Of a stretch of DNA of 64,000 nt, positions 11,701 through 26,414 are shown one piece after another. The stretch covers positions 16,972,776 through 17,036,775 of the forward strand of contig NC_049991.1 in the NCBI RefSeq assembly GCF_000003815.2, read 5' to 3'. Position numbers and translations under genes: made by a program. Positions within the stretch are counted from its first letter, which is position 1; each line of letters begins with the position of its first letter. The notes beneath the pieces were generated by a model. It saw nothing but the letters and a program-made list of their open reading frames with translations. It ran no database searches and was not told where the DNA came from. Origin of the DNA: Branchiostoma floridae (taxonomy: Eukaryota > Chordata > Leptocardii > Amphioxiformes > Branchiostomatidae).

Positions 11701-14438
11701 ATGGCTTTCTGGTGTTGTTTCAAGGATTTTCCCAGGAAGGTAGGATCAGGGTAAGCTGTATTCAATTATTGGAAGAAATTCCAGAAAAAAACAAGAAAGT
11801 ACCCCATTGTCCAAAGTTCTTCAGACCCATTATCACTCCCTAAATCACATTCATCTTTTTATGTAAGTTAACATTTTTTTGTCAAAGGCTTTTCAACGAG
11901 GCTTTGGCAAAACAGACCGTCAACAAGATAGGATACATATGATAACCCATCTCGAAGGATCAGAACCTTTCCTATTACACAAGTACTGAAATTTGTACCA
12001 ACCATCCAAGAGACCATGACTGTTTTTAGTAAGATTAGTAAGAATGTCCTAAATTTGCCATGGCTAACCTGAAATGGTCCTCACCTTAAAACTGTTCAGC
12101 TCCTCTTGTGAAAAACCCTGGCTGTGTATGATCTTCATCTGTTTTACTAAGGTGCTCTTCCCACTCTCTCCTGCACCTGGGAAAAGGGAAAAAAATACCA
12201 AGAAGGATTATAAATGACTTCTTCTAAGCTCGTAAGCCGTCTTGTTGCATTCTTTTTGAATAGACAAGCCATTTGCAAACAAACATACAAGAGAACCATG
12301 TGCAGATACACATTCTTGGTCTTCTTCAGGATTGAACTGGAAAAGAACAGTAAATCATTGTAACGACTGTACTTCAATTTGATATTCTAGACCAATGAAT
12401 GGCCATATACAAACCAGTCTTACCTTGTCACGAGAGGTATTGTGGATGGCATAAATCAATGATAATCTATAATTCTGTTCCAAGGACAAGGTTTAAACGT
12501 CATTTTTTTGCCTCGTGTAAACCGTCCCTTAGATATTCCGCACTCAAGCATGTAAACTGATTGAAATTTTTAAAAACCAGTGGATGAAGTGTTTTTGTCC
12601 ACATTGGCTCATGGGAATAAGTGTGCTTTGTTCTGGTTTGGAGAAATGCCAAAGTTAAAACCACTACAATTATCAAGGGGCTTATACTCCAGGGTAGGTC
12701 CATACATGTGTCATAATGTCGGGTTTTTGCCTTTTCTTCCAGTTGACTCCACAACAATCGAGTCATGAATTATTAAATGATCCCGGCACCCTTGTTTTTC
12801 TACATACTAACGGACCGGTCGAGGTCAATTCGGTCAGAGATGCCGGCATGTACCAAACAGTTCCGCTTGAGAATCTCCGTGCTTTGTCCCGTATTTACAG
12901 AGTGTGTAATGGTGTTGTATGTACACAAGATGCAGCGACTGCCTGCCCGTGTTTACACCATGGTCTCAGACCACCATTATGTAAAACCATGCCATAGACG
13001 GACACTAAGTCTGCGCTAAAACCTGCGCTGACGTTAACTCAATCAGATCAAAGGTGCGGAGAATTCTTCAAGTGCCTAAAGAAGAGCAAGCTTGACCAGT
13101 TTGTTTTTTCTACCAGTGTTGGGAAGAAGGTAGCCTGCATGCCAGACTGTTTCCAGGACCTATATACAGCCCAACTCCTCAAGGCTCTTAAGGGCCAACA
13201 TGCCCAAAAGGAAATTCTAAAGCAAGTCCCAGAGTTAGACCCTGTACGCGATATATATTACTAGTACTGTATTGAGATCGGGCTAGGGTCTGGTATTCAG
13301 GCTAGGAAGATGCAAGGGGGCTGAAAAAGGACCCCCTTGGAAGATGGTAGTGCTATAGGCTTGGAGTTTATAATGACAAAGGCTATTTCATTTGCCAATA
13401 TTTGCCAATTGCAGTTGATGAATGGTCTCTTGACAAAGATTTGTAACAACACCCACTCTTTTGAATTTCTATGGCTGAAACACAACAAGAGATTAAAACA
13501 TGTGATGCTATAATGACAAATACACAAAGAAAGTGAGCAAGTTATCTTATCAAAGATCTGGCTTCCTTTAGTATTGTATCCTGTATTGTATACATAGACA
13601 GAGACAGGAGGAGGTCCACCTTTTTCTGCTACCAAGTACTGCAGTTATTAAATCTAGTAGTAGTAAATTAGTTATATGAATTAAGATGGAAGTAGCACCA
13701 AATCATACTAATAACTGTAATTACAGCCAATTTCGAACATACCAACAGGCACCAGCAATGACTGGAACAGTAGGACAGGATTATTCTCTAAGCTGAGGTT
13801 GGTTCGCGGAGAAAAGCCGGAGATAGTGGTGGTGGTCGGGATTTTGACTGGCTCGCTTACCTCATAAAATCTCCATGACCCAACCTCTACTTGGAGAATA
13901 GGACAGGAATTTTGACATACCATATATAATTTTATATGTACATTACAGACAAGTACTGTAGATTCATTTACTTTCGTCGTGGTTTATTGCACCATTGGTG
14001 AGGAAAGGAGCTTTTTGCAGTGTTTTCTTTTAAATTTGCGGTTAAATCAACTCTACAGACTACAGTACAGTAGTCATACAAAAAATTCATACTATTAAAT
14101 ATTTGCTTTGGACATGACTTTGCGGTGGGGAGATCTCTGGTAAAAATAAACCCACTGTGAAGTGTGATTGATTGAGTGTAAAAGCTAAAACCTCTGCTTG
14201 CTAAAAGTCTTATCTAAATCTAATTTGTGTATTTACCATCACACACCCAAATGACAAGACACAGTAAGATACTGGGTGTTTACATCTTATTCCATCTACA
14301 ACAGGTATACCCACCAAGTAGCAGGATCTTGATAACAGAGCTGTCTTCCTTGGCCATGTACTGAAGTTGTCTGTCGATCTCATCGCTTCTTATCCGAGCT
14401 TTCCTCTCTTCCGAGTCCAGACTCAAACAGGCACCCAT
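5758..14438 (-). CDS. gnav: G-protein alpha subunit, probably Gv class (5' part only)
   Basis: Four coding exons read on the minus strand: 14315-14438 (starts [20 protein letters not shown]), 12085-12176, 7141-7233 and 5758-5918. All are bounded by GT-AG sites with matching phases, giving 156 residues. Gly2 and Cys4 fit N-myristoylation and palmitoylation. The P-loop GAGESGKST is split between exons 1 and 2 and is followed by [11 protein letters not shown]. Exon 3 ([15 protein letters not shown]) and exon 4 (ending [10 protein letters not shown]) are helical domain. The open end after 'TA' of the last codon calls for a following exon. The switch regions, DVGGQ, NKxD and TCAT motifs are not found between 5757 and 1, so they should lie left of the window. 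The Gv assignment rests on remembered similarity of the helical domain ([18 protein letters not shown]) and on Gv occurring in lancelets. G-alpha itself is near certain; Gv is likely. Confidence 0.85.
6638..7005. mobile_element. Harbinger-like MITE (TTA target duplication)
   Basis: A 368-bp element with near-perfect terminal inverted repeats of about 34 bp, beginning GGCCACACCAATTTAATTTC and ending with the complement. It is flanked on both sides by TTA (6635-6637 and 7006-7008). A 3-bp TTA duplication with GGCC-type ends is typical of PIF/Harbinger MITEs. It lies in an intron of the G-alpha gene. The frame running across it has no protein meaning. Confidence 0.85.
8559..8658. other. Assembly gap (100 N)
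   Basis: Exactly 100 N, a conventional placeholder for a gap of unknown size, within the G-alpha intron. The surrounding intron DNA (7234-12084) shows no coding exon that I can recognise. Confidence 0.99.
10492..10703. mobile_element. TACTGTAAATGCA-end MITE, copy 1
   Basis: A 212-bp element with terminal inverted repeats TACTGTAAATGCA / TGCATTTACAGTA. The interior is rich in 'ttcgcggtggttttaagttcgcggtg' type blocks that pair with 'accgcgaaaaccgcgaac', so most of it can fold into a hairpin. Relatives are at 34329-34538, 36627-36833 and 52769-52913. It is intronic in the G-alpha gene. Confidence 0.8.
10946..11045. other. Assembly gap (100 N) inside an inverted repeat
   Basis: A 100-N placeholder. 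It is flanked by CTGGTTACTAGCCTGAGT on the left and ACTCAGGCTAACTGGTTACA on the right, which are nearly complementary arms. The gap probably fell in the centre of a palindromic element. Confidence 0.95.
11290..11604. mobile_element. Non-autonomous DNA transposon, CAGGGTTGGACAAG ends
   Basis: A 315-bp element with 14-bp perfect terminal inverted repeats CAGGGTTGGACAAG / CTTGTCCAACCCTG. It is flanked by CCCTA on both sides (11285-11289 and 11605-11609), a likely 5-bp target duplication. The interior repeats the word CACTTGCCCGA several times in both orientations. CAGGG ends occur in hAT elements, but the duplication length does not fit the usual 8 bp, so the superfamily is left open. Confidence 0.75.
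13267..13306 (-). repeat. Half-copy of the TAGCCTGGATACCAGACCC palindromic element
   Basis: The reverse complement carries one arm (tagcctgaataccagaccc) of the palindrome seen complete at 27301-27397. It looks like a solo arm or truncated copy. Confidence 0.5.
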
Positions 14439-15857
14439 TTTTGTTTCTCAAAGTTCTCTCGACTTTGGGATGTTTTCCGTACGCTTCAGAGCTTGATGAG
14501 TGGATTTAATAGTATCTAATCTTTTACAAAAATCCTTTCAATGTGATAGATATTTGTCTGTAGCTCACATGTTGCGGCTAGCTGCCCCTTCCAGTAGCGA
14601 TTTTTGACATCTTGAGATTCCGCTAGCTACTACGGCCAACCACTTCAAGTCTTGGCAACCAGGATTTGTGAGTCTTCCCGTTGCATAATAACATTTTCTC
14701 TGTACTTCCCTGTATCCTTAACAGCACGGGGTGGTCAGGAGTATATTCTGGACGAACTGCTCCGTACACGATCGCCACAAACACTCCACAGTAGCCACGA
14801 GCACAGCCACGGTCCAAGTTTGAAGTTTGAAAAATGGCGGACGGTTCCGTCAGCAGTGTCGTCTGACAAACCACACCTGGCCGCCGTTTTCTCCGCAGAA
14901 ACTCCACTGGAAACGAAACCCTCGTAGACAGAACAAGATATATCCTCGGTGGTTCCTTCTGAGGTTGAAAGACGTATGCAGAGGTGCTTGGAGCGTCAGA
15001 AAAAGTCGTTAATTCACATCCTTGTCGAAGTACACTACTCAAACGCTTTTACAGCTGGGGTTATGTTTGAGGTCACACCAGAACGAGGCTGTGGGAGACC
15101 GCGAGGAAGTAGTAGAGTAGGAGCTGTCACTATCGTTTTACTTGGAGGGTCACTTTGGACTTATGACTCTACCGATACCTTCTATTAATCTCCTTGGTCT
15201 ATCGTTCGGATAATACATGTAATCAATATCTTTTCGAACTTTCTAGGTGCTAGGAGTGTACAAGGTCCTACAATACTCTTTGCAAATTGAAATAAATCAA
15301 CCATTGTCTTTCTAAAGGAGGTTAAAATAGGACCTCCTTGGTCTATGTTAATATTATCTACAGTAATTAGAAAAAGTACACATGAAAACATCAAAATTAA
15401 ACTTGTTTTGTGTTGTGTTTATTGATTCAAAAATATTGTTGATGACATTGCACTCCAAAGCATGTCCTTGCAATGTCAAACCAAATGTTAATCAATTAAA
15501 ACATGTTAAATATATTATCAAACTCAATGTGTAATCAAATCAAAACATTTGTTAAAACTTCTACCTCTAAATTACAACGATCATACTACTTTGAGTGATC
15601 AATAAATTACTTAACATTCTCTTTTGCATTTGCAGTATGAAAGTCGAAATCAACATAACTGCATTATACTGATAAAACACTGTCTGAAAATTTGTTAAAA
15701 ATTTGCCTTAATTGGTCTTGAAAGTGATGGTCAACATCCACGTATTCCACATTTTCTCATATAATCACAATCTAGGGTTAAAAATGAGAGGTAGACTTGC
15801 TACATCTATCGTTTTCTCTGAAAACACATCTACAGCCTCGTGGACCAGTATTTGATC
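14439..15857. other. Region between G-alpha start and nucleotidase stop
   Basis: This holds the 5' flank and probable 5' UTR of the G-alpha gene (just right of 14438) and the 3' flank of the nucleotidase gene (left of 15858). A TTTATT at 15418-15423, that is AATAAA on the minus strand, is a candidate polyadenylation signal for the nucleotidase. Short frames on both strands at 14620-15190 carry no recognisable domain. Confidence 0.5.
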
Positions 15858-18463
<2,606 letters not shown>

Positions 18464-19086
18464 CTTGCCGGAGAAAGAAGTTCGTCTTTGGACGGTCGTT
18501 TCTCGGAGAAGCCGTCGCTGTTGAGGGTTGAAAAGTTCGTTGTAGAGTTTGAAGTGCTTTACTAATTTTCTACAGGCTGTTTGGTGTATATTTTGCATCC
18601 CAGAGGAAAGTAAAGACGTCCTGACCGCTGTATCACCGGTCTGCAAACCACCGGCTCGCGGCTTCCGGGTGACCTTTGGTGCGTAGGGGTCATATGGCAA
18701 AGGTCAGCAAGGTGGATATTTTGTCCCAAAATATCTACCCAACAGGGTTTATTCTGGCATAAATAATATTCTTATGGGTATCTATAAAATATATATTTTG
18801 GCGTGTGCCCTTTGAAGTATATAATGTTACTTTTTTATCTATTTTTTTTCACTTGTCAACTTTGGAATATTCTAATACCACTAGCAGGGCAAGGAAATCC
18901 ATGATTATTATATTTACCTTTTTGATTCGTGTAAATTGATTTCCAAAATTGAAGCATTTATCATACAAAAAGTTGATCATTATTAGGTAGTATGATAGTA
19001 ATTATTCATAAGATATGAAGAGTATTTGTTATAAAGGAGACTTTTACGTAAAATCCCCTAGTTTACAGTGGTATCACCCAACCAAC
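18464..19086. promoter_or_regulatory. Shared head-to-head promoter region, nucleotidase / COPS3
   Basis: 623 bp separates the divergent ATGs at 18463 (-) and 19087 (+). The half nearest the nucleotidase (18464-18700) is GC-richer and open in frame, while 18720-19080 is AT-rich. No canonical TATA box was identified with confidence. A shared bidirectional promoter is inferred from the spacing. Confidence 0.5.
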
Positions 19087-22000
19087 ATGGCCTCCCCACT
19101 CGAGCAATTTGTCAACCAAGTTCGTGCTCTTTCTAGCTCTGGTACGTCGTTATTTAGCTTTACCTATCTATCATATGATATCTACAGGTGGGAAGAAATG
19201 GTATAGACTTTTACTATATGATTTCAGCAAGAGTACAACCCGTCTAAAGCATTGTTGATCGCGTACAAAAATACGGAATCTTGGGCTCACTTCTTTGGCT
19301 ATGCAACCTGTATAGAAATAATTTGTGTTCTGGTGTTCTGAATCTATTATAAGACCATCATCCATAAAGTAGTTAACCCTTATCTGTAGATGAAAGCAAT
19401 AACATTGTAACTGTTTTTACTTAATTTTAGTATCCTATACACAACTGTCACTTGACTTTACAGTAAATAGAGATGTCAAGTTATGTACCAGTCAAGCCTC
19501 CATCATGTTATTTTGCTGACCAGGTAACCTCCGTGAGCTGTGTGACCTGATTAACAAGAGTGGAGACATCCTGCAGAAGAATGCTCCTAACCTGGACACA
19601 GCCCTGGGGGCACTGGACATACAGGAACACTCACTGGGTGTACTCGCCATTCTGTAAGTCAATCATACTATTCATAGCCATGTTTCTTCTGAGGTGTGAG
19701 ACCTCTTCTCATGCCTAAAGATGTAAGATCCTCCAAGACTTGCAGGTTGGTATGATGACCTAGCTTGGGTGCAAGACTATTTCCGAGGGTTACAAGGGCC
19801 AGTTCTAGGACCACAATGGCCCCAAGGAAATTGTACAACAGGATAGAATGGAATGGAATAGAATAGAATAGAATAGAATAGAATAGTCTATAGAATAGAA
19901 TAGAATAGAATAGAATAGAATGAAGTATAATCCAATGGATTGAAATAAGATAGAATAGAGTGGAATGGAATATAATAGAACAGAATGGAACAGAATAGAA
20001 TAGGGTAGAAAAGTATAGAATAGAGTAGAATAGAATAGAATAGAATAGAATAGAATAGAGCAGAAAATGACACACTATGCTCTCCCTATGTTTCAGGTGT
20101 GTGAAGTTCACCATCTCTCCCCTGCCAGACTTTGAGGGGCTGTTCTCGCAAGTGGAGCTGTTCATTGCAGCCTGTAACGGGGAGCAGATCAGATTTGCCA
20201 CCGACAGCTGTAAGGAGAACAAAACTATAGTTTACATGTACAGACATGTACGTTTGTAGTCTTGTACACCATGGCAGATGTATAGCAGTCCAAGAAGTTA
20301 CAGCAATATAAAATGCATTTGGTGAAAAATGGCAAAGGACTGTCATCTTATGTGTGGTACATCCGTACCATGATGTATGCTTTTGTACTGTAATGTTTTC
20401 CACAGTATACATGTACATAAAACATTTCCTGCCTATAAATGCTACTACATGTAGGTGTACCAAAGGAAATAGGACATTACCTTCTAACAAAGAGTAGGTC
20501 ATGATCAAGAATAATCCTAGCTCCTGTTACCACTAGTGAGACTTTCCCTCCCTTTGTTTTCTCTAGTTGCGAACCTGTGTCATCAGTTCAGCCATGCTCT
20601 TGTGGAGAGGAAGATGTCCATCCGAGGCATTAACCCCCTCTGTCATGCCATCCAGAAAGTGCAGCTCCACCCAGCACAGCTCACTTCTGTACACGGAGAC
20701 CTCTGCCAGGTTGGCTTGGCACATCATGGATTTATCTAGCTTGTTTGAATGGTGCTAAAACAGTAAAAGGATAATGTGCTCAATGTAGATGTTGACATTT
20801 TTACAGCGGTTAAATGTTCATGTTTTTACAGTGTCCTCTTCACCACAAACTTAAAACTATGACAAAAATGCTTGGTCAGTCTTTTTCCACAGGCCCCCAT
20901 TGTTTTGACCACGAACTGAAACCACTGCTAACACTTTATTTTTGCATGTTTTATGCTGTTCTATACTTATATGTTCTGAGTTGCTTACGGAGTCAACATA
21001 CTTTCTTTTGATCCATGCAGCTGTGTCTCCTGTCTAAGTGTATGAAGCCGGCCCTGCCATTCTTAGATACAGACATCACTGACATAAGTAAAGAGGTAGG
21101 TGTGGTCAACTGGTAAATTTAACTCATTAAAAAGTATAAATTCATTTAAAATTCTCTCTTTTATCAATTTCTGTTCTGGAAACTCTATATGTACCCCCGG
21201 TAAGTCTTTTAGACAATCAAAGTAGTACTAGTTGTAGATTTTGCAAAATGTCATTCTGTAATATCTTTCCAGTGTTGAAGTTTCTAATGTGATATCTTTA
21301 CTTCTATCTGAAGTCTGGTGCTTTTGACACCAAACACTTCCTGAGCTACTACTACTATGGAGGAATGATCTACACGGCACTCAAGAACTATGACAGGGCA
21401 CTGTACTTCTTTGAAGTGGTAAGTTGTATTGAATATATATTTTATTCATTATGATATTCATGCTACACGTCTTATTTGTACTTTTTTGTTTATATGTTTC
21501 TGAGATTAGCAATTATGTAACTTTGCACAATGTAAATGAGCCTGATAATTTGGCTTTCGAGCCGCAAGTTGGCTGTGAAGCAAATAAACCATTCTCTCTC
21601 TCTCTCTCTTTCTCTCATATGCTTCAGGTATAAGAAATCTTGTGTGTCTGGAGCATGTTTTCTTCCTAAAAATATTAATAAGCATATCTAGGGGTGAGAC
21701 CTGTTTTTAATTTGGAACTGGAGGTTGAGAGTTTGAATCCGAACCATTGTACTAGTTGTATACCACTGGAAGAGGGTGCAGTTAATGCTGAAGTCCTGTA
21801 TTTTATAATATTAGTAGAGACATGTATTGACTTGAGCGCATGAAATAATCTTTCCTGTTTATCCTTTAGGGTAAGGGTTCATCTTGCTTTGAGTGGATCT
21901 AGCTTATCAGTTTGCATTACAACTTATGCCTGTGTCACTTAATTCGTTTGTGATTTTGTTGTTTTTTCTCCACCAGGCCGTGACCACCCCTGCCATGGCT

Positions 22001-25000
22001 GTCAGCCACATCATGTTGGAGTCTTACAAGAAATATGTCCTAGTTTCCCTCATCCTGCATGGCAAGGTGGGCTGGCATGTTTTTTTTTTCTTTAATGTTG
22101 TCGCGGAAGCACGGACTCTGCTCTACTCTCACGTTATACTAATAATAATTAATGAAAATTGGTCAATGATTGTTGTTCCTGATCATGATGCCTCTAGGAA
22201 AGAAAACGACCATGAAAGATGGCCAAAACAATGCTGAAAGTATTTTTTTGTACTTCAAGACTATACTCTGCATATGGGCCACCAGGCCATTTTAGCCATA
22301 TTGTGGAGGTCCCTTAGACTCAAGCAGTAACCGTTCTGTCTATACTGACCGCTTTTCATGAGACCATTTTCCTCACCATCTTTATCAATTGTGTGTACCT
22401 GTAATAGTTAAACTATGATCCAAGTTCACGTGACACCTAAGAATATCTGTTTTCTTCCACAGGTGTTGCAGTTGCCCAAGTACACGTCACAGGTGGTCAC
22501 CAGGTTCATCAAGGTGAGGAGACAAACTTAAAGTTTTCATTGCAGTTTATATTGCATTACATGTACCTCATGTATCTTGCCTTCTTCCTCTATACTCCGT
22601 TGTGCAAAACCCCGGTTTTTCAAAGTTTATAAAGGCATAGAAAGAGTAGGGACTGTAAATACTAGTAATTGCTGTATTCTCATATTTTGCAGTCCGGTGA
22701 TGTCACTCTCACACAGTCTCATAGCTAGTAGCCATAGGTACGGTCTGTCCACAAAAGTTCTCCACCTCTAGCAGTGATATACATGTAATGAAAAAACATA
22801 GACATAGAATCCTGTTTTTAGCAAGTGCTGTACATTTGGAAGTTTAAGAACATGTGTTTTCTGTTTCCAGCCTCTAAGCCAAGCCTACCACGATCTGGTG
22901 ACTGCCTACAACACCAACAACCCACAGGAGCTGCGCTCTATGGTAGACAAGCACAGGGATGTCTTCCAAAGGGTAGGAATAAGTTCTATATTATCTTTAA
23001 ATGAAGACTCATCTGTGTTGGTAGAATCCATTGTTGTACAATCTTAGCTTTATTCTTATTATATATACACAAACAAAACAATCACCACAAGTTTTCAGTT
23101 GATCTTGCTGATCAGATATCTGATTCACTGCACTGATTTTTGGAAACCAGGAGTTAATCAAAGTGGTAGATTCTGTCTTCCTGCCACCTTTGATTCACTC
23201 CTGATGACATCACACTTCTGGATGAAGTTAGGCAAGATCTACAGAAAACCCATGGTGCTTCCTTTGTGTTAGAACAAAGCTCAACTTAAGTAACAATAAG
23301 TTAATCTCATTACTCGTATACTAGTAAATTTTACCACATGAAAAGAAAGTATACTTCCCCATATTGCATTAACTGTGAGTTTAATGGAATGTCTCTGTTT
23401 GTAAAGACAGGAATTTATTTGTGGAAAGAAAATAAAGATATCACCTTTAAGTTGCAAAAAACAAATTGTTTGTGATTCAGCGTAGTATAGATCGTAAAGT
23501 TGCGTGGCGCAGCCGCGTCATTTGTGCCTCGTGACCGAGAGGTTGCGGGTTCGAATCCGACTGCGTGTCACCGATCTTGTGCCCTTGGGAAAGGCACTTT
23601 ACACGGCTTTCCTCACTATACTCAGGTGAAAATAAGTAGCTGGTGCAATGGCCTAGTGGAGTGTTCGCCTTGCATTTGGAAGGTCGTGAGTTCGATCCTG
23701 GCCGAGTCATATCAAAGACTTTAAAAATGGTACATGCTGCTTTCTCTGCTTAGCACTCAGCATTTGGGAAAGAGTATGGAAGTTGAACACACACCACTAC
23801 CAGTGGACTAGCCCCCTGCTGTAGTGCTTGCGTTGTGTGTGGCCCAGGGCTAATGAAACAGAGATGGGCACCGCCCTATGCGCCATCTTGGCACGGGAAG
23901 GGTTTAACTTAACTTAACTTAGTATAGATTCTACAATGCTAGACAAGTACTAGTATATGGCTGTATGAATGAACATAACAAGAGCTCCACTTTTTTTATC
24001 ACAGGAGAACACATACGGCCTGGTCAAGCAATGCCTGGCCTCTATTTACAAGAAAAATATCCAGAGACTGACTAAGGTGAGCAAACAGTTGAAAACAATG
24101 TGAAGACATGTGGTGATACAGTAACTGTCATATGTTTCATGTTCTAGATTCAAGACATCTGTCCCATATAGGTAAAATGTTACCATCTAAGTGCATACTA
24201 GTAACAATGCTTTGAAGGGAGCATAGTCATATTACTTGTATGTCTTACTGTTGATAAATGTTTGTATAATTATTTGTTACCAGCAGGTAAAGATACACTT
24301 ATGATAAACAACTTTTTTCTTGTTGCAGACATTTCTGACCCTGTCACTGGCAGACATGGCTAACAGAGTTCAGTTGTCTGGACCCAAGGAAGCTGAGAAA
24401 TATGTTTTAGAGATGGTAAGGAAGAATGCAAATTTTCTTACTATTGATGTGTTTTATTACACAAGTACAAAGTCTATAGAACATGCGCTTGTGTAAGAAA
24501 GTGTCTTCTCTGCAATGATGTGTTTTTCTACTACTTCCTTTCTTTAGATTGAGGATGGGGAAATCTATGCTACTATTGACCAGAAGGAAGGAATGGTGAA
24601 CTTCCGAGACAACCCTGAAAAGTATGACAACCCAGCCATGCTGCAGTACCTGGATGAAGAGGTAGATGGCTTAAATTACTTTGCAGTGTGCATACATTTT
24701 GTACCATGAAGTGCTTCTATATCTTTTGTGTGATTTTGCAGAAAGGAATTTCCAGTGATGTGGGTCTGGGGCCTCACAATGCTACATGTATATGCTGAAT
24801 TCAGAAAACACCTTATTACGCTAAAATGAAGGAAGGCAACTAGGCAAAATTTGGTCACCTTGCTAAAATTAAGGATAATAGGACTTTCCCTTCAAATTAC
24901 AAAAAAATTAAAAAAGGCCACACTTAATGGAAAATAGGCATGCAGGCCCTCTTTGATACGGTCTTTGCAAGATCTGAAGGTTGATGAACTAGTAAAAATT

Positions 25001-25719
25001 TTCATAAATGGTCAGCATTAATGTATCCCCCAGCCTGTAATAGGTGAATGATTTACCTTCTCACTGGTGTCCTTTCCTGTGGAAATTGACAACAACGGGC
25101 TACCCTAACAAAGAGGTTAATACTGAGTATAAAAAGTTTGTGGTTTTCGCTGTGTTTCACAGATGAAAAAGTGCATGGGTCTGGATGAGCAGCTGAGAAA
25201 GATGGATCAGGAGATCGCAGTGAACCCACAGTATGTACAAAAGGTAGGTCTGGTGTTTCTTCTGTTTTTCTTGGAAACTGAATAAAAGTGTACATGTTCT
25301 TTGAAAAACTAACTTCTTGTTCCAGTGCATATAGATGCAGCTTAAAAAACAGGTGGTCCTTGCCACTGATAGTGTGAAAATAGGGTTGACTGGAATGTCA
25401 TAGTCAAAATCAAAACCGGAAGTTTCATCACAACAAGCTGCAAGTTTACCCAAAATCTTACCATTTCAAGGTCGCATCAAGACACTATTTCATTATAATC
25501 CATCCAACCAGGCCTTCTTGAGTTATTGCTGTCCATCCACAAACATACATACACACTCACATGCTACCAAGAACATAACCTTCTTGGCAAAGGTAATAAG
25601 AAAAAGCTGTTACCGGATTTAGTTCCATGATTTTGTTTATGTTACAGAGCATGGGAATTCAAGATGATGACCTGGGAGGAAGCAGCATGGGGAGCAAGAT
25701 GAGTGGCTACAACTTATGA
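19087..25719 (+). CDS. COPS3: COP9 signalosome complex subunit 3
   Basis: A subunit of the COP9 signalosome, the complex that removes NEDD8 from cullins and so controls cullin-RING ubiquitin ligases; it acts in nucleus and cytoplasm as a scaffold subunit. Fourteen exons: 19087-19141, 19524-19653, 20097-20209, 20567-20709, 21021-21095, 21314-21418, 21977-22066, 22463-22513, 22871-22972, 24005-24076, 24329-24415, 24548-24661, 25163-25243 and 25648-25719. They give 429 aa (human 423). Start [15 protein letters not shown] matches the family start. Further landmarks are [46 protein letters not shown], then a PCI domain with [20 protein letters not shown] and MIEDGEI, and a [10 protein letters not shown] tail. 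All introns are GT-AG. A polyadenylation signal follows at 26336. Confidence 0.97.
19846..20060. repeat. GAATA pentanucleotide microsatellite
   Basis: Dozens of (GAATA)n units, pure in the outer parts and degenerate in the centre (about 19930-20020), in the intron just before COPS3 exon 3, ending about 35 bp upstream of the acceptor. Because the period is 5, several frames stay open and produce meaningless Ile/Leu/Phe/Tyr-rich reading frames. Confidence 0.95.
21520..21625 (+). mobile_element. Possible retroelement 3' tail ending in (CT)n
   Basis: A stretch reading 'tggctttcgagccgcaagtt...gaagcaaataaaccattc' runs directly into a CT dinucleotide run at about 21594. The layout (AATAAA-like word followed by a simple repeat) suggests the 3' end of a LINE or SINE. 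It is in a COPS3 intron. Confidence 0.35.
23493..23919 (+). mobile_element. Composite tRNA-derived SINE
   Basis: A 427-bp insertion flanked by a perfect 10-bp target duplication TAGTATAGAT (23483-23492 and 23920-23929). It contains two successive tRNA-like heads, each with a B box (GGTTCGAATCC near 23549 and GAGTTCGATCC near 23688) and an A-box-like upstream segment (TGGCGCAG; GGCCTAGTGG). A tRNA-unrelated body and a short (TTAAC)n tail at about 23904-23919 follow. It lies in a COPS3 intron. Pol III transcription of its source is inferred. Confidence 0.9.
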
Positions 25720-26335
25720 TCCACTCAGCAGCCCCATCTAGCAATACTGTCAAGAACTGCAGACTGTTTCAAAGACTGTTCGACCTCTGTAGGATTGTAG
25801 AAGAATGTAATGTTTTAAGCTCAGTGAAGAAATGTTAACTGAGTTTCTTCTTCAAATTTGAATTTGGAAGAACTTAACGTTTTCTTCTTCTACCATGTTG
25901 CATGACAATATTTTTGGTCCCATTCTTGTGTACTAAAAGTAGTATTTTTGGATTGTGCGAGAAATTCATTCTTCAAACTCTCCTGTCACCTACTTCAGAA
26001 TCAGGCTTCTTACTCTAATGAGGTTACATTGTTCAAGGTGTCTGCATGCTGAATGTCTAACTGGTTGCTGTTTTCTGTGAAGGTTTTGTTATACATGAAC
26101 TTATAAAAGGGGGCTGATTTCATGATTGCTACAAAACTATATCTATTATTTTAAGTTACATGTATAAGGAAGGAACATAGTTCCAAATCATTTGAGAGTT
26201 ACATGTACACCAGTTGGATCAAAGAGGCCAAACAGAAATGTTACGTCTGTATTACACTGTACCCCAGCTGTTCACTGTGGCAGTCATAGAAAGAGTATTG
26301 TAGTGCGAAGTACTTGGAAGAAATGTTATCTTATG

Positions 26336-26341
26336 AATAAA
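26336..26341 (+). terminator. COPS3 polyadenylation signal
   Basis: AATAAA, 617 bp after the COPS3 stop and the nearest canonical signal I see in its 3' UTR. The convergent RPS19BP1 stop is at 26415, leaving under 80 bp between the two transcripts' 3' ends. Confidence 0.6.
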
Positions 26342-26414
26342 TATGTCCATGTCAAAGAAATGTGTGGAGTTTTGTTATTTTGTACACAAACACAAGATTT
26401 TGGTTGTCATTAAT

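Noticed and set aside
19668-20222. Minus-strand Ser/Phe/Ile/Tyr-rich frame
   Set aside because: A GAATA microsatellite read through in a COPS3 intron.
23500-23710. Two tRNA genes
   Set aside because: The B boxes are good but the cloverleaf pairing is poor, and both sit inside one insertion with a target duplication; better explained as SINE heads.
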